From Erwinia billingiae Eb661 (GTDB taxonomy: Bacteria; Pseudomonadota; Gammaproteobacteria; Enterobacterales; Enterobacteriaceae): a DNA stretch of 64,000 nucleotides. The stretch is taken from the NCBI RefSeq assembly GCF_000196615.1, contig NC_014306.1, positions 2,294,001 to 2,358,000 of the forward strand, read 5' to 3'. The translations under genes and the position numbers were made by a program. The notes below the pieces were generated by a model that had not been told where the DNA came from, searched no databases, and saw only the letters and a program-made list of their open reading frames with translations. The first letter of the stretch is position 1, and every line of letters begins with the position of its first letter. This document shows positions 1 through 10,367 of the stretch, one piece after another.

Positions 1-41
1 AAACCCCGCCGGCTGCTTCATTACTGGAAACACAATGTGAA

Positions 42-1481
42 TTAATGATACTGCAGATAGGCCACGTGAGTTTGTAAGTACTCCTCCAGACCGTGGCGGC
101 CGTCGGCGCCGCCGATACCTGATTTTCGCCAGCCGGCATGGAACCCCTGCATCGCCTCAAAATTCTCGCGGTTCACATAGGTCTCGCCAAACTTCAGCTG
201 TTGGAGTGCCTGCATTGTGGTGTTCAAATCACGGGTGAAAATCGAGGAGGTCAGGCCATACTCGCTGTCATTGGCCAATTCAATCGCCTCTTCAAGGGTG
301 TTGAAGGGAATAACCGGCAGCACCGGGCCGAAAGTTTCTTCCTGAATAATCGCCATTTTTTGAGACACGTTGGTCAAAAGCGTCGGCTCGAAGAAATAGC
401 CGCGCTGGCCACTGCGTTTCCCGCCGGTGACAATTGTCGCGCCTTGTTCAACCGCCAGCGCGACCTTTTGTTCAACGCGCGTCAGGGCATCGGCGGAGAT
501 CAATGGGCCCATATCGATGTCGCTGCGTTCTGCCGGATTGCCGCTGGTCACCTGGCCGAAAGCGGTCGCCAGACGCCCGACAACCTCGTCATAAACCTCC
601 CTTTGCACATAGAGCCGCTCAGCACAGTTACAAACCTGCCCGGTATTGATCATTCTGGAGCTGACAATGGCTTTTACCGCCAAATCGAGGTCTGCATCAT
701 TCATCACTATTGCAGGCGCTTTTCCGCCCAACTCAAGAGAAACTTTAGTGATATTCGGCGCCGCTGCCTGCAAAGTGGCAATACCAGCGTTGACGCTACC
801 CGTCAGGCTGACCATACCGACCTTGGGATTGGCGGCCAGCGCCTGGCCGACCTCCGGACCATAACCGGTTACCAGGTTAAAGACGCCCGCAGGCAGACCC
901 ACCTGGTCGACAATGTCGGCAAACAGCATGGCGTTGTTGGGCGTCAGTTCGCTGGGCTTAATCACGATGGTGTTACCGGTGATTAAGGCCGGGGCCGCTT
1001 TACGCGCAATCAGGAAGAAGGGGAAGTTCCACGGCAAAATACCGGTGGTAACGCCAATCGCTTTTTTAAATACCATGATGGTTTCATTCACCCGATCGCT
1101 TTGTACGATCTCGCCTTCATAACGGCGAGCCCACTCAGCCATATAGTCGAGGTAATCTGCGGTAAACAGCACTTCCGTTTGCGCCAGTTGCTGGGTTTTA
1201 CCGCCCTCGGCAACAATGGTGGCGGTGATTTCTGCTTCACGGCTACGGATACCGGCAGAAATTTTGCGCAGCCAGTTGCCCCGTTCCACGGCAGGAAGGG
1301 CTTCCCAGGCGGGCTGTGCCGCTTCTGCGGCATCAATCGCCCGGTCGGCATCTTCACGGTTGCCTTCCGGCACCTGAGAGAGCAATGCTTCCGTCGCGGG
1401 GTTAATCACATCAATCCAGCGTCCGCTGCGGTTTTCTACAAACTGGCCATTGATATAAAGGCGATGTTGGCGTGCGGTCAT
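42..1481 (-). CDS. aldA: Lactaldehyde dehydrogenase AldA
   Basis: NAD-dependent cytosolic aldehyde dehydrogenase that oxidises L-lactaldehyde, the product of rhamnulose-1-phosphate cleavage, to L-lactate. At 479 aa it equals E. coli AldA and resembles it throughout. Visible are the PWNFP segment (150-154), the general base in LELGGK (Glu250) and the nucleophile in GQVCNC (Cys284). The C-terminal block ENFEAMQGFHAGWRKSGIGG is typical of AldA rather than of betaine-aldehyde dehydrogenases. The ATG follows GGAGA by about 8 nt. It is transcribed away from rhaT and the rest of the rhamnose cluster, which supports the lactaldehyde role; in E. coli aldA is unlinked to rha. Glycolaldehyde is a likely second substrate. 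Confidence 0.95.
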   Translation of the reverse strand: MTARQHRLYINGQFVENRSGRWIDVINPATEALLSQVPEGNREDADRAIDAAEAAQPAWEALPAVERGNWLRKISAGIRSREAEITATIVAEGGKTQQLAQTEVLFTADYLDYMAEWARRYEGEIVQSDRVNETIMVFKKAIGVTTGILPWNFPFFLIARKAAPALITGNTIVIKPSELTPNNAMLFADIVDQVGLPAGVFNLVTGYGPEVGQALAANPKVGMVSLTGSVNAGIATLQAAAPNITKVSLELGGKAPAIVMNDADLDLAVKAIVSSRMINTGQVCNCAERLYVQREVYDEVVGRLATAFGQVTSGNPAERSDIDMGPLISADALTRVEQKVALAVEQGATIVTGGKRSGQRGYFFEPTLLTNVSQKMAIIQEETFGPVLPVIPFNTLEEAIELANDSEYGLTSSIFTRDLNTTMQALQQLKFGETYVNRENFEAMQGFHAGWRKSGIGGADGRHGLEEYLQTHVAYLQYH

Positions 1482-1713
1482 GGCAGATTCTCCGTAAACA
1501 CTATTTTATGGTGAGGTTAATGAAATGTTGCGTTATAAAATACTGCCGCAGGAAAAGCGCGATGACCTTTCCCTGACTGCCATTCAGTCGTAAGGAGTGG
1601 CAGAATCTAAAAGAACCGCAGGGTCTGACGGTGAAAAAGCAATTTACGCTTAAAAATGAGGGGATTATCAGGTGGGAAGGGGATTTTCATGGAATGGCAT
1701 CAGAAACAGGATT

Positions 1714-1729
1714 TGTGATCGCGGTCAGC
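1714..1729 (+). promoter_or_regulatory. Candidate CRP site for rhaT
   Basis: TGTGA-N6-TCAGC matches the CRP consensus TGTGA-N6-TCACA well in the left half and in three of five bases in the right half. It lies about 120 bp before the rhaT start. CRP dependence is known for E. coli rha promoters; use of this site is inferred. Confidence 0.45.
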
Positions 1730-1779
1730 AGGAGGCGCTGAATTTTGCCAGGTTTCTGCCACAGCGGGCAGTCAGCCTA

Positions 1780-1843
1780 AGGTGCCCGCGGTTCGATCCT
1801 TCGTAGACTGCGGATACCGGGCACCTCACCCTCCTACGAAGGA
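1780..1843 (+). repeat. Interleaved stems in the rhaT leader
   Basis: AGGTGCCCG (1780-1788) is perfectly complementary to CGGGCACCT (1818-1826), and TCCTTCGTAG (1797-1806) to CTACGAAGGA (1834-1843). The order a-b-a'-b' means the stems are either mutually exclusive or form an H-type pseudoknot. The last arm contains the AAGGA that should act as the rhaT ribosome binding site. Alternatively these could be protein operators. Confidence 0.6.
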
Positions 1844-1850
1844 AATAATA

Positions 1851-2885
1851 ATGAATCAAGCAATCCTTTCAGGCATCCTGTGGCATCTGGTGGGCGCGGC
1901 CAGCGCCGCCTGCTTCTATGCTCCGTTCAAAAAAGTCCGTCACTGGTCATGGGAAACCATGTGGTCAGTTGGCGGTATCGCATCGTGGATCGTTTTACCC
2001 TGGGCGGTCAGTGCCGTATTGCTGCCAAACTTCTGGGGGTACTACAGCAGCTTTTCTCTCTCTCAGCTGTTGCCTGTCTTTCTCTTTGGCGCCATGTGGG
2101 GCGTAGGGAATATCAACTACGGTTTGACCATGCGCTATCTGGGCATGTCGATGGGGATTGGTATTGCCATCGGTATCACTCTGGTGGTCGGCACGCTGAT
2201 GACGCCGTTACTGCAGGGCCGCTTCGTCGAACTGTTCAGCTCAGCAGGGGGCAGGCTAACGCTGCTGGGCGTCCTGGTTGCGCTGATTGGTGTGGCCATC
2301 GTTTCACGCGCGGGCTTATTAAAAGAGCGGGCGATGGGCATCACCGCCGAAGAGTTCAACCTGAAAAAGGGGCTGGTGCTGGCGGTGATCTGCGGCATCT
2401 TCTCCGCCGGCATGTCCTTCGCGATGAACGCCGCCAAGCCGATGCATGATGCGGCGGCGGCCCTGGGTATCGACCCGCTGTATACCGCATTGCCGAGCTA
2501 TGTGGTGATTATGGGCGGCGGTGCGCTGGTCAATCTTGGCTTCTGCTTTATTCGTCTGGCAACAAAATCCGATCTTTCGGTCAGAAAAGATTTCTCGGTG
2601 GCCAAATCCATGCTGATCAGCAACGTGCTGCTCTCCGTGCTGGGCGGCACCATGTGGTATCTGCAGTTCTTCTTCTATGCCTGGGGCCATGCCCGCATTC
2701 CTGCGGAATATGACTTTATCAGCTGGATGCTGCATATGAGCTTCTACGTTCTGTGTGGTGGTCTGGTCGGGCTGGTATTAAAGGAGTGGAAAAATGTAGG
2801 GCGTCGTCCGGTCAGCGTACTTTGCGGTGGCTGCGCGGTGATTATCCTCGCAGCGAATATCGTCGGAATGGGCATGATGTCCTGA
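1851..2885 (+). CDS. rhaT: L-rhamnose/proton symporter RhaT
   Basis: Inner-membrane L-rhamnose:H+ symporter that starts the pathway. The 344 aa from the ATG at 1851 equals the E. coli length, and the opening residues [20 protein letters not shown] are characteristic of RhaT. About ten hydrophobic segments cover the protein. An open frame continues upstream to 1782, but the ATG at 1851 is preceded by AAGGA and matches the family start, so the extension is rejected. It lies between aldA and the convergent rhaR, the same rhaT-rhaR-rhaS-rhaBADM order as in E. coli. The ribosome binding site lies inside a perfect 10-bp leader stem. Confidence 0.95.
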   Translation: MNQAILSGILWHLVGAASAACFYAPFKKVRHWSWETMWSVGGIASWIVLPWAVSAVLLPNFWGYYSSFSLSQLLPVFLFGAMWGVGNINYGLTMRYLGMSMGIGIAIGITLVVGTLMTPLLQGRFVELFSSAGGRLTLLGVLVALIGVAIVSRAGLLKERAMGITAEEFNLKKGLVLAVICGIFSAGMSFAMNAAKPMHDAAAALGIDPLYTALPSYVVIMGGGALVNLGFCFIRLATKSDLSVRKDFSVAKSMLISNVLLSVLGGTMWYLQFFFYAWGHARIPAEYDFISWMLHMSFYVLCGGLVGLVLKEWKNVGRRPVSVLCGGCAVIILAANIVGMGMMS

Positions 2886-2963
2886 GGCGAGCCTGAGTGG
2901 GCAGGATGCCCGAGGTTGTTACCGTCACCACAGGGACGTGGTGCCGGCCGTTCCTTCCTTCCT

Positions 2964-3833
2964 TTATCCTTCGTGTCGGGCAAAATGCGTTTTACGTTGA
3001 TTGCCATGTTCAAACTGTTGCCTGAAGGCGCTGGGCGTTAAGCCCGTTTCGCGGGTAAACACCACCGAAAAATAGTTACTGTCATCAAAGCCGCATCGGG
3101 CGGCCACTTCACCGATCAGGCAGTCGCTGCTGCGCAGCAACACCTTCGCCCGGCACAGCTGCAGCTGGCGAATGTAATGGCCAGGCGTCATCCCGGTTTG
3201 CTGGCGGAACAAGTGCTTCAATGCACGTTCTGACAGCTGATGCTGTTGGCAAAATGCGCTGAGGTCAAAGTTAGTGGCAATCTGTCCCTGAATGGCGGAC
3301 ATCAACAGGTCTAACTGCTCACCTTCCGGTAATTGCCAGGCGCTGTCCGCGGCATATCGGTGACGTTGTAACGTCAACACCAGCTGCAGGAATAAGGTTT
3401 CGGTTAGCTGCCTGGAGAGCTGGTCGCTTTTCCGGCTCTCCTGCATCAGCTGCTGAATGACTCCACGGGCCAGCGCCATCCCCCGGGTGGTCAGCCGCCA
3501 GGCGGAACCGTCATTCTCCGGCAGGAAGTTTTTCCAATCCAGTCCCAGCGTGAAGCGCTCCGGGCAGTAGATAATGTTGTCCAGCACCAGATCGTTAACC
3601 GACTGGAAGCTGTGACAGTCATCTGGCCGCAGGTAGAACAAATCCCCGCAGGTGATTAGCCAGGGTTTGTCATTCATCACATGCAGGCCGTTGCCCCGCC
3701 AGACGATCACTAACTCGCTGAATTCATGGATATGCAGCGGGAAGCTGGGCTGTGGCGCGCGGTCAGCAACCGCCACAGGCATCAGCTCAGAAGGGAAATA
3801 GTCGGCTTTCGCCAGGCGAAGGGTTGGCGTCAA
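2964..3833 (-). CDS. rhaR: Rhamnose-responsive activator RhaR
   Basis: AraC/XylS-family activator which, in E. coli, binds L-rhamnose and drives rhaSR transcription. The 289 aa begin with a cupin-like sensing half (the segment [16 protein letters not shown] is very like E. coli RhaR) and end in two helix-turn-helix motifs (about 195-275, with [18 protein letters not shown]). It appears to start with TTG, preceded by GAGGTG a few bases upstream; no ATG sits in a better place, and E. coli RhaR has a longer N-terminus. It lies 8 bp after rhaS, as an operon. Order and similarity separate it from RhaS. Confidence 0.93.
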   Translation of the reverse strand: MTPTLRLAKADYFPSELMPVAVADRAPQPSFPLHIHEFSELVIVWRGNGLHVMNDKPWLITCGDLFYLRPDDCHSFQSVNDLVLDNIIYCPERFTLGLDWKNFLPENDGSAWRLTTRGMALARGVIQQLMQESRKSDQLSRQLTETLFLQLVLTLQRHRYAADSAWQLPEGEQLDLLMSAIQGQIATNFDLSAFCQQHQLSERALKHLFRQQTGMTPGHYIRQLQLCRAKVLLRSSDCLIGEVAARCGFDDSNYFSVVFTRETGLTPSAFRQQFEHGNQRKTHFARHEG

Positions 3834-3841
3834 GGTTCACC

Positions 3842-4669
3842 TCACAGATCATTTTGTCTGATGGTACGCGGAGAGGTGCCAAACTCGCGCTTAAACAGTG
3901 TGGAAAAGTGATTGCTGTCACCAAATCCACACTGATAAGCAATATCGGTAATGCGCATTTCACTGTGCCGTAGCAAATGACGCGCCTGCAACAGACGTAG
4001 TTGATTCAGATAACGTTGCGGTGTGCTGCCAGTTTGTTGTTTTAACTGGCGATGCAGGGTGCGTAGCGACAGCGAGAAGCGGGTTGCCAGCGCTTCCCAG
4101 TCAATTTCTTCACTGAAATGCTCGGCCAGCCAGTTAAGCAATCCGCGCATCCGGCCATCCTGATCGTCTCCTGGCAATTCGCTGCACCCACGGCGCAACA
4201 GCACCAGCAGCTGCATAAAGCGCATCTCCTGTTCCGCCTGATTTTCCCAGTCGGCGCGATCGGGCGACTTGCCCAAATCATCAATCAGCGCTTTCGCCTG
4301 TGCCAGCACCTTGTTGCCAATGCGCCAGTGGGACGGGTAGTTGCCTTCGCATTCCTGCGGCAGAAGATGCTGAAAGCCGGTGACAAAGCGGAAGGCTTCC
4401 GGCCCGCGGTAGAGCACATTGGTGAGGATCAGCTTGTCGGTATTTTCGTACAGATGGCGATCGTGATTGCGCACAAAGCAGACGCAGCCACCGCATAAAG
4501 GACGCGGCTCGCCATTAAAGATATGGATGCCCGCACCTTGCTCGACAATCACAATCTCATGGAAATCATCGTGATGGTGCTCGGGAAACGCACCCTGAGG
4601 GGCACGCGGTTCTATGGCTATCGGCAGTCCGCCGCTCGGGAAAAAATCCACGCTGTGTAATACGGTCAT
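3842..4669 (-). CDS. rhaS: Rhamnose catabolic activator RhaS
   Basis: AraC/XylS-family activator of rhaBAD and rhaT in the presence of L-rhamnose. The 275 aa are close to E. coli RhaS (278 aa). The N-terminal cupin half starts [20 protein letters not shown] and has the segment [20 protein letters not shown]. The C-terminal pair of HTH motifs includes [28 protein letters not shown] precedes the ATG. It is divergent from rhaB across 299 bp that contain a CRP site and an inverted repeat suited to a RhaS dimer. It is the first gene of the rhaSR operon. Confidence 0.95.
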   Translation of the reverse strand: MTVLHSVDFFPSGGLPIAIEPRAPQGAFPEHHHDDFHEIVIVEQGAGIHIFNGEPRPLCGGCVCFVRNHDRHLYENTDKLILTNVLYRGPEAFRFVTGFQHLLPQECEGNYPSHWRIGNKVLAQAKALIDDLGKSPDRADWENQAEQEMRFMQLLVLLRRGCSELPGDDQDGRMRGLLNWLAEHFSEEIDWEALATRFSLSLRTLHRQLKQQTGSTPQRYLNQLRLLQARHLLRHSEMRITDIAYQCGFGDSNHFSTLFKREFGTSPRTIRQNDL

Positions 4670-4843
4670 GATCTTTCCTCTTTAGCAGTCATCGGGCAAG
4701 TCTACTGCCCGACGCGGGGCGCTGACCTTGAATTTTCGACAGCAATTAGCCGCAAACGAGCTGTATTTCTAAGAATGGTGCAAGGGAATAACAGATTTGC
4801 GCGGCGTGTCACATCGACACCCTAAGCAGTTGAAAAACAAAAC

Positions 4844-4859
4844 TGTGAGCTGATTCACG
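4844..4859 (+). promoter_or_regulatory. CRP site upstream of rhaBAD
   Basis: TGTGAGCTGATTCACG fits TGTGA-N6-TCACA with one mismatch. It lies just upstream of the RhaS inverted repeat, as in the E. coli rhaBAD promoter where CRP acts with RhaS. It may also serve the divergent rhaSR promoter. Confidence 0.75.
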
Positions 4860-4873
4860 TTCACCTTTGCCAG

Positions 4874-4902
4874 ATTGCCAGCGGCCGACAGCGGCTGGCA
4901 GT
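4874..4902 (+). promoter_or_regulatory. RhaS-binding inverted repeat, rhaBAD promoter
   Basis: ATTGCCAGC and GCTGGCAGT form an inverted repeat (TGCCAGC 4876-4882, GCTGGCA 4894-4900) of the kind bound by a RhaS dimer in E. coli. It ends about 30 bp before the -10-like TAGACT at 4932-4937. The segment around TTTTAGACTG strongly resembles the E. coli rhaBAD core promoter. Confidence 0.7.
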
Positions 4903-4968
4903 TACGGGAAGGTGTCAGATCGTCAGGCTTTTAGACTGTGGCTATCGAACAGAAAGGAAGCCAATGCT

Positions 4969-6441
4969 ATGACCTTGCGAAATTGTGTTGCCATCGATCT
5001 GGGTGCCTCCAGCGGCCGCGTGATGCTGGCCCGTTTTGATGCCCAAACGGGTGAGCTTCAGCTGGAAGAAGTGGCCCGTTGTGTTAACCGTCTGGTGACC
5101 GTGGATGAGCAGCAGTGCTGGGATGTGGATGCGCTGGAAACCTTTATCACCCGCGCCCTGAACACGTTGGTCGAACAGGGCATCGTGCCGGACAGCATCG
5201 GGATCGATACCTGGGGCGTGGACTACGTTCTGATGGACCAGGATGGCGAAAGGGTCGGTTTGCCGGTGGCCTACCGCGATGGCCGTACGCAGGGCGTGAT
5301 GCAGCAAGCCTGTCAGGCGTTATCTCGTGAGACGATCTATCAACATACCGGCATCCAGTTCCTGCCTTTTAACACCCTGTATCAGCTACGCGCGCTGACC
5401 GCCTCCAAGCCTGAATGGCTGGATCGGGTTAAGCATGCGCTGATGATCCCGGACTACCTTCATTATCGTTTAACTGGCCAGCTGAACTGGGAATACACCA
5501 ACGCCACTACCACTCAGCTGTTGAACATTGATAGCGGAGAGTGGGACGAGACGTTATTGGCGTGGACCGGTGCAAAGGCCAGCTGGTTTGGCACGCCTTC
5601 GCAGCCGGGGACGCCACTGGGTAACTGGACCAGCGCCGATGGCCAGCAGGTGCCGGTGATTTCCGTCGCTACCCACGATACCGCCAGCGCCGTGCTGGCA
5701 GCGCCCGTCGCCGGAACCAATGCCGCGTGGATGAGCTCAGGCACCTGGTCGCTGATGGGGTTTGAAAGCCTCGAACCCTTTACCGGTGACGCCGCGCTGG
5801 CACTGAATATCACCAACGAAGGCGGCGCGGAAGGCCGCTATCGTGTGCTGAAAAATATTATGGGCCTGTGGTTGCTTCAGCGTGTTTGCAGCGAACTGGC
5901 TATCGAGGATTTATGTGCGTTGATCGATGACGCAGAACGCCAGCCAGCCTGCCGGTCACTGATCAACCCCAACGACGATCGCTTTATCAACCCAACGAAT
6001 ATGGTGCGGGAAATTCAGGATGCCTGCGTTGAACAGGGTATGCCTGCGCCAACGGACGCACCGGCACTTGCCCGCTGTATTTTCGACAGCCTGGCGCTGT
6101 TTTATCGCCAGGTCCTTCATGAACTTGAGGCGTTGCGGGGCCATGCTTTTAGCTGGCTGCATATTGTCGGCGGAGGCTGTCAGAACCCGTTACTCAACCA
6201 ACTTTGCGCGGATGCCTGCGGTATCCCGGTGATCGCCGGGCCAGTTGAAGCCTCCACGCTCGGCAACATCGGCAGCCAGCTGATTGCCAGTGGTGATATT
6301 CAGGACGTCACGCATCTGCGTCAGCTGATCAAACAAAACTTCTCTCTTAAAACGTTTACCCCTCACGCCAGTGACGTCTATCGCCGCAGTTGGCCGCGTT
6401 TCCAGTCACTGACACACAAGGCAAAGGAGCTATGTATATGA
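4969..6441 (+). CDS. rhaB: Rhamnulokinase RhaB
   Basis: FGGY-family sugar kinase that converts L-rhamnulose plus ATP to L-rhamnulose-1-phosphate in the cytosol. The 490 aa from ATG 4969 compares with 489 in E. coli. The N-terminal phosphate loop reads [13 protein letters not shown] (8-20). The catalytic base Asp237 lies in ATHDTASAV, and the adenine pocket is near [19 protein letters not shown]. The frame is open back to 4867, but AAAGGAAG at 4953-4960 places initiation at 4969. It is the first gene of rhaBADM and its stop overlaps the rhaA start (ATGA). Confidence 0.96.
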   Translation: MTLRNCVAIDLGASSGRVMLARFDAQTGELQLEEVARCVNRLVTVDEQQCWDVDALETFITRALNTLVEQGIVPDSIGIDTWGVDYVLMDQDGERVGLPVAYRDGRTQGVMQQACQALSRETIYQHTGIQFLPFNTLYQLRALTASKPEWLDRVKHALMIPDYLHYRLTGQLNWEYTNATTTQLLNIDSGEWDETLLAWTGAKASWFGTPSQPGTPLGNWTSADGQQVPVISVATHDTASAVLAAPVAGTNAAWMSSGTWSLMGFESLEPFTGDAALALNITNEGGAEGRYRVLKNIMGLWLLQRVCSELAIEDLCALIDDAERQPACRSLINPNDDRFINPTNMVREIQDACVEQGMPAPTDAPALARCIFDSLALFYRQVLHELEALRGHAFSWLHIVGGGCQNPLLNQLCADACGIPVIAGPVEASTLGNIGSQLIASGDIQDVTHLRQLIKQNFSLKTFTPHASDVYRRSWPRFQSLTHKAKELCI

Positions 6442-7694
6442 CCCGAGCAATCGAACAGGCGTTTGAGCTGGCGAAACAGCGTTTCGCTGAAATTGGCATT
6501 GACGTCAACGCTGCGATGGCCCAGCTGGATGAGCTACCCGTTTCCATGCACTGCTGGCAGGGCGACGATGTAAAAGGCTTTGAAAATCCGCAGGGCGCGC
6601 TAACGGGCGGTATCCAGGCCACCGGGAATTATCCGGGCAAAGCCACCACGGCTAACGAACTGCGTGCCGACCTCGATCAGGCGATGGCGTTGATCCCAGG
6701 ACCGAAGCGTCTGAATCTGCACGCTATTTATCTGGATGCCGAAAGCCCGGTCGATCGTATCGACATCAAGCCCGCGCATTTCAGCCAGTGGGTTGAATGG
6801 GCGAAGAAAAATAAGCTCGGTCTGGACTTTAACCCTACCTGTTTCTCGCATCCGCTCAGTGAGGATGGTTTTACTCTGGCGCACCCTAATCCGGAAATCC
6901 GCCAGTTCTGGATTGAACACTGCAAGGCCAGCCGGAAAATTTCCGCCTCCTTTGGCGAACAGCTGGGAACGCCGTCAATTATGAATATCTGGGTTCCGGA
7001 CGGCATGAAGGATCAAACCATCGATCGTTTTGGCCCGCGCGAACGACTGATGAACTCGCTGGATGAGATTATCAGCGAGAAGCTCGACCCTGCACATCAT
7101 TACGATGCGGTGGAAAGCAAGCTGTTCGGCATCGGTGCGGAAAGCTACACCGTGGGCTCCAATGAATTCTGCCTTGGCTATGCCAGCAGCCGCCAGACGG
7201 CGCTGACCCTGGATGCCGGTCACTTCCATCCTACCGAGCAGGTCTCTGACAAAATCTCCACCGCCATGCTGTACGTTCCGCGTCTGTTGCTGCATGTGAG
7301 CCGCCCGGTGCGTTGGGATAGCGACCATGTGGTGGCGCTGGATGATGAAACTCAGGCCATTGCCAATGAAATCGTCCGCCAGAAGCTGTTCGACAAAGTG
7401 CATATCGGCTTGGACTTCTTTGATGCCTCCATCAACCGTATTGCGGCCTGGGTCATCGGTACCCGCAACGCGAAAAAGGCGCTGCTGCGTGCGCTGCTTG
7501 AGCCGGTAGACACCCTGAAAACGCTCGAGCTGGAAGGGGACTACACCACGCGTATGGCGCTGTATGAAGAGCAAAAATCTCTGCCGTGGCAGGCCGTGTG
7601 GGAAGCCTACTGCCTGCGTCACGATGTGCCGGCCGGTGCCGGTTGGTTAGGCGATGTTCGCCACTATGAACAACACGTTCTCAGCAAACGTTAA
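6438..7694 (+). CDS. rhaA: L-rhamnose isomerase RhaA
   Basis: Metal-dependent isomerase of L-rhamnose to L-rhamnulose. The 418 aa (E. coli 419) align throughout, with conserved blocks [24 protein letters not shown] and [17 protein letters not shown], plus [21 protein letters not shown] metal and substrate motifs near 330. Starts at 6432 (MYM) and 6438 are possible. AAGGAG at 6424-6429 gives 8 nt spacing to 6438 and only 2 to 6432, so 6438 is preferred. The start overlaps the rhaB stop, so the two are translationally coupled. Confidence 0.96.
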   Translation: MTRAIEQAFELAKQRFAEIGIDVNAAMAQLDELPVSMHCWQGDDVKGFENPQGALTGGIQATGNYPGKATTANELRADLDQAMALIPGPKRLNLHAIYLDAESPVDRIDIKPAHFSQWVEWAKKNKLGLDFNPTCFSHPLSEDGFTLAHPNPEIRQFWIEHCKASRKISASFGEQLGTPSIMNIWVPDGMKDQTIDRFGPRERLMNSLDEIISEKLDPAHHYDAVESKLFGIGAESYTVGSNEFCLGYASSRQTALTLDAGHFHPTEQVSDKISTAMLYVPRLLLHVSRPVRWDSDHVVALDDETQAIANEIVRQKLFDKVHIGLDFFDASINRIAAWVIGTRNAKKALLRALLEPVDTLKTLELEGDYTTRMALYEEQKSLPWQAVWEAYCLRHDVPAGAGWLGDVRHYEQHVLSKR

Positions 7695-7703
7695 GGATCT
7701 AAC

Positions 7704-8546
7704 ATGCAAAATATTCTCAATGCCTGGTTTGTGCGGGACATGGTCAAAGCCACCAGCGATATGTGGCTGAAAGGATGGGATGAGCGCAACGGCGGTAACG
7801 TCAGCCTGCGTTTACTGGACGAAGAAGTCAGGCCTTTTGCGCAGGACTTCGATCGCGAGCCACGTACCGTTGAGCTGACGCAACCGGCTCCGGGACTGGC
7901 AAACTGCTGGTTCCTGGTGACCGGATCGGGCAAGTTCTTCCGCAATGTGCAGCTGGATCCTGCCGACAGCCTGGTGCTGCTTCGGGTCAGCGAAGATGGC
8001 CGCGCCTACAGCATTTATTGGGGGCTGACCAACGGCGGCCTTCCGACGTCTGAACTGGCATCACATTTCCAGTCGCACAGCGTGCGCATCAAGGCCACCA
8101 ACGGTGCCGACCGCGTGATCATGCACTGTCACGCCACCCACTTTATGTCGCTAAGTTATGTGGTTGAGCTGGATTCTGCCCGTTTCACCCGCCTGTTATG
8201 GGAAGGCAGTACCGAGTGTCTGGTGGTCTTCCCCGATGGCGTGGGCATCGTGCCGTGGATGGTGCCTGGCACTGACGGCATCGGCGAAAAAACCGCTGAA
8301 CAGATGGCCTCCCACAGCCTGGTGATGTGGCCATTCCACGGCATCTTTGGCGCAGGACCGACGCTTGACGAGACCTTTGGTCTGATTGATACCGCGGAGA
8401 AATCGTCAGAAGTGGTGGTGAAAGTGCTGTCGATGGGCGGTATGAAGCAGAGTATCACCACCGCAGAACTGATTGCGCTGGGCGAACGCTTTAACGTTAA
8501 GCCGTGGCAGGCTGCACTGGAGGCGCGTCATCCTCATGTTGCGTAA
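7704..8546 (+). CDS. rhaD: Rhamnulose-1-phosphate aldolase RhaD
   Basis: Class II zinc aldolase that splits L-rhamnulose-1-phosphate into dihydroxyacetone phosphate and L-lactaldehyde. The 280 aa are slightly longer than the 274 of E. coli. The zinc ligands His141 and His143 (MHCHATH) and His212 (PFHGIFG) and the catalytic Glu117 and Glu171 fall at the same positions as in the E. coli enzyme. Ten bases separate it from rhaA, and its end overlaps rhaM by 11 nt. AldA at the left end of the cluster uses its lactaldehyde product. Confidence 0.96.
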   Translation: MQNILNAWFVRDMVKATSDMWLKGWDERNGGNVSLRLLDEEVRPFAQDFDREPRTVELTQPAPGLANCWFLVTGSGKFFRNVQLDPADSLVLLRVSEDGRAYSIYWGLTNGGLPTSELASHFQSHSVRIKATNGADRVIMHCHATHFMSLSYVVELDSARFTRLLWEGSTECLVVFPDGVGIVPWMVPGTDGIGEKTAEQMASHSLVMWPFHGIFGAGPTLDETFGLIDTAEKSSEVVVKVLSMGGMKQSITTAELIALGERFNVKPWQAALEARHPHVA

Positions 8547-8850
8547 AGCGTTCGTGATGCAGGTTCATCCGGATAAGCATCAGGAGTATCAGCAGCGGCA
8601 CAACCCGATCTGGCCTGAACTGGCGAAAACCCTCAAGGAGCATGGCGCGCATCATTACAGCATCTTTCTTGATGCGCAGCGCAACCTGCTGTTTGGCGTG
8701 GTGGAGATAGAATCAGAAGCGCGCTGGAATGCGGTGGCAGAAACCGACGTATGCCAGCGCTGGTGGCAATCGATGTGTGAACTGATGCCGTCTAACGCGG
8801 ATAACAGCCCGGTAAGTACTGAGCTCAAGTCGGTGTTTTATCTGGACTGA
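8536..8850 (+). CDS. rhaM: L-rhamnose mutarotase RhaM
   Basis: Small cytosolic mutarotase interconverting the alpha and beta anomers of L-rhamnose, which helps RhaA. The 104 aa match the E. coli length, with [19 protein letters not shown], the catalytic His22 and the C-terminal [18 protein letters not shown] block. The frame opens upstream at 8473 inside rhaD, but family length and similarity fix the start at ATG 8536, overlapping the rhaD end by 11 nt. It is the last gene before the terminator at 8861. Confidence 0.95.
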   Translation: MLRKAFVMQVHPDKHQEYQQRHNPIWPELAKTLKEHGAHHYSIFLDAQRNLLFGVVEIESEARWNAVAETDVCQRWWQSMCELMPSNADNSPVSTELKSVFYLD

Positions 8851-8860
8851 GAAAACAAAA

Positions 8861-8886
8861 AACCACCTGAAAAGGTGGTTTTTTTT
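8861..8886. terminator. Bidirectional terminator after rhaM
   Basis: AACCACCT-GAAA-AGGTGGTT, an 8-bp perfect stem with a GAAA tetraloop, is followed by six more T and preceded by an A-run. It should end rhaBADM and also the leftward sotB transcript. Confidence 0.92.
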
Positions 8887-8900
8887 AAGCTTAAATCCGC

Positions 8901-10088
8901 TTAGCCATTAATGCGTAACTGCGGATAACGCCGCATGCTCCACGCACACCAGGCCAGCGCTAGCAGGCCAATCGTACCGCCAGCGTAACCAATATTCTGC
9001 ATATCCAGATGCAGGCTAACCTGATTACCCAGCAACGCGCCGCCGCCAATCCCGATATTATAAATCCCCGAGAGTAACGACATGGCGACGTCAGTTGCAT
9101 CCGGTGCCAGCGCCAGCACGCGAACCTGCACCGCCAGCCCGATAATCATTATTCCCATGCCCCAGAAAATACACAGCGTGGAAATCGCCAACGTATGGGT
9201 GGCCGAAACATACAGCGTCAGCATGCAAAGGGTAATTAGCGCTATGGCACCCAGTAAAAATGCCGCCGGAAATTTATTGCCGAGGGTACTGAACAGAATG
9301 CTACCGACAATTCCGGCTGCACCAAATATCAACAGCAGGAAGGTAGTAAAGTTGGCACCCATCGCCGCCACACTTTGAATAAACGGCTCGATATAGCTGT
9401 AGGCGGTATAATGCGCGGTCACGACGATGGCAATCAGTAAATAAAGCGAAACCAGAGCAGGGCGCTTAAATAACATCGGCACGCTTTTCAGTGAGCCAGT
9501 GTGCTCACTTGGCAGCTTCGGCAATAATTTCGCCAGGCACAGCATGGTCACCAGCGCGACGAATCCAATCACCCCGAAAGTAATACGCCAGCCGAGGTAC
9601 TGTCCAATCATGCGACCAATCGGCAGGCCCAATACCATCGCCAGCGCGGTGCCGGTTGCCAGCATACTTAATGCCTGAGTCTTTTTGCCCGCTGGCGCAA
9701 CGCGGATCGCCAGAGACGCGGTAATCGACCAGAAAATGGCATGAGACAGGGCAATGCCGATACGCGACAGTACCAGGATATTGAAACTCCAGGCAAAGGT
9801 CGAGAGCACGTGGCTGGCGATAAACAGCGTGAAAATGGCAATCAGCAGGAAGCGACGCTCAACATTTCTTGTCAGCAACATCATCGGCAGTGACAGCAGG
9901 GCAACGACCCAGGCATAAATGGTCAGCATCAACCCGACCTGTGCCGTGTTCATATTGTAGCTGGCCGCAATGTCAGACAGCAGACCGACCGGTGCAAATT
10001 CGGTGGTATTAAAGATAAATGCGGCAATGGCTAACATGAAGACACGTAGCCACGCTGTTTTGCGTGAAACAGGATTAGTAGATTGCAT
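8901..10088 (-). CDS. sotB: Sugar efflux MFS transporter SotB
   Basis: Inner-membrane major facilitator protein of the DHA1 type, 395 aa with 12 hydrophobic segments. It aligns over its whole length with E. coli SotB (YdeA), an exporter of L-arabinose and of IPTG-like sugars. Shared blocks include AWLRV near residue 12, [59 protein letters not shown] and [13 protein letters not shown]. Its end faces rhaM across a shared terminator. No regulator is adjacent. The role as a sugar safety valve comes from the family; the substrate here is inferred. Confidence 0.88.
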   Translation of the reverse strand: MQSTNPVSRKTAWLRVFMLAIAAFIFNTTEFAPVGLLSDIAASYNMNTAQVGLMLTIYAWVVALLSLPMMLLTRNVERRFLLIAIFTLFIASHVLSTFAWSFNILVLSRIGIALSHAIFWSITASLAIRVAPAGKKTQALSMLATGTALAMVLGLPIGRMIGQYLGWRITFGVIGFVALVTMLCLAKLLPKLPSEHTGSLKSVPMLFKRPALVSLYLLIAIVVTAHYTAYSYIEPFIQSVAAMGANFTTFLLLIFGAAGIVGSILFSTLGNKFPAAFLLGAIALITLCMLTLYVSATHTLAISTLCIFWGMGIMIIGLAVQVRVLALAPDATDVAMSLLSGIYNIGIGGGALLGNQVSLHLDMQNIGYAGGTIGLLALAWCAWSMRRYPQLRING

Positions 10089-10240
10089 TGGAGTTAACGA
10101 CTTGTTGATAGAAAGTTAATTCCACATCGGGCGGAATCTAAGAAATTAAGCGCGTATTGTGTTTTATTTATCCGCCAGATGACACCGAAAAAGTGCCCTT
10201 TTTTGTAAAACAGTATAATTGTCGGACTCTTCGCCAATAA

Positions 10241-10262
10241 AAAGGCCGCAACGGCCTTTATG
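10241..10262 (-). terminator. Leftward terminator after the DHA2 MFS gene
   Basis: Read on the minus strand, AAAGGCCG-TTG-CGGCCTTT continues into a T-rich TTATT. It lies about 110 bp beyond the stop of the MFS gene at 10368. No T-run follows on the plus strand. Confidence 0.75.
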
Positions 10263-10367
10263 AGTCTTGATAATGCCTTAGCTGTGGCAAAAAAACGGCT
10301 GGCTGTCGGCAGGAAATAACCTGTCCGGCCGATTCAGCTGGCGACCGGCTTGGCGTGCTTACCGCCC

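Larger units (their letters stand above)
1482..1850. promoter_or_regulatory. aldA-rhaT divergent intergenic region
   Basis: 369 bp without a gene. It must hold the promoters for aldA (leftward) and rhaT (rightward). I see a candidate CRP site at 1714-1729 and two interleaved stems at 1780-1843, listed separately. RhaS or RhaR half-sites are likely from what is known of rha promoters, but I could not place them with confidence. Confidence 0.6.

Noticed and set aside
138..986. 282-codon open frame antisense to aldA
   Set aside because: It is a GC-rich shadow of aldA with no recognisable domain and no ribosome site.
1782..1850. N-terminal extension of RhaT from an ATG at 1782
   Set aside because: The extension would be 23 residues of non-family sequence; ATG 1851 has the ribosome site and gives the exact family length.
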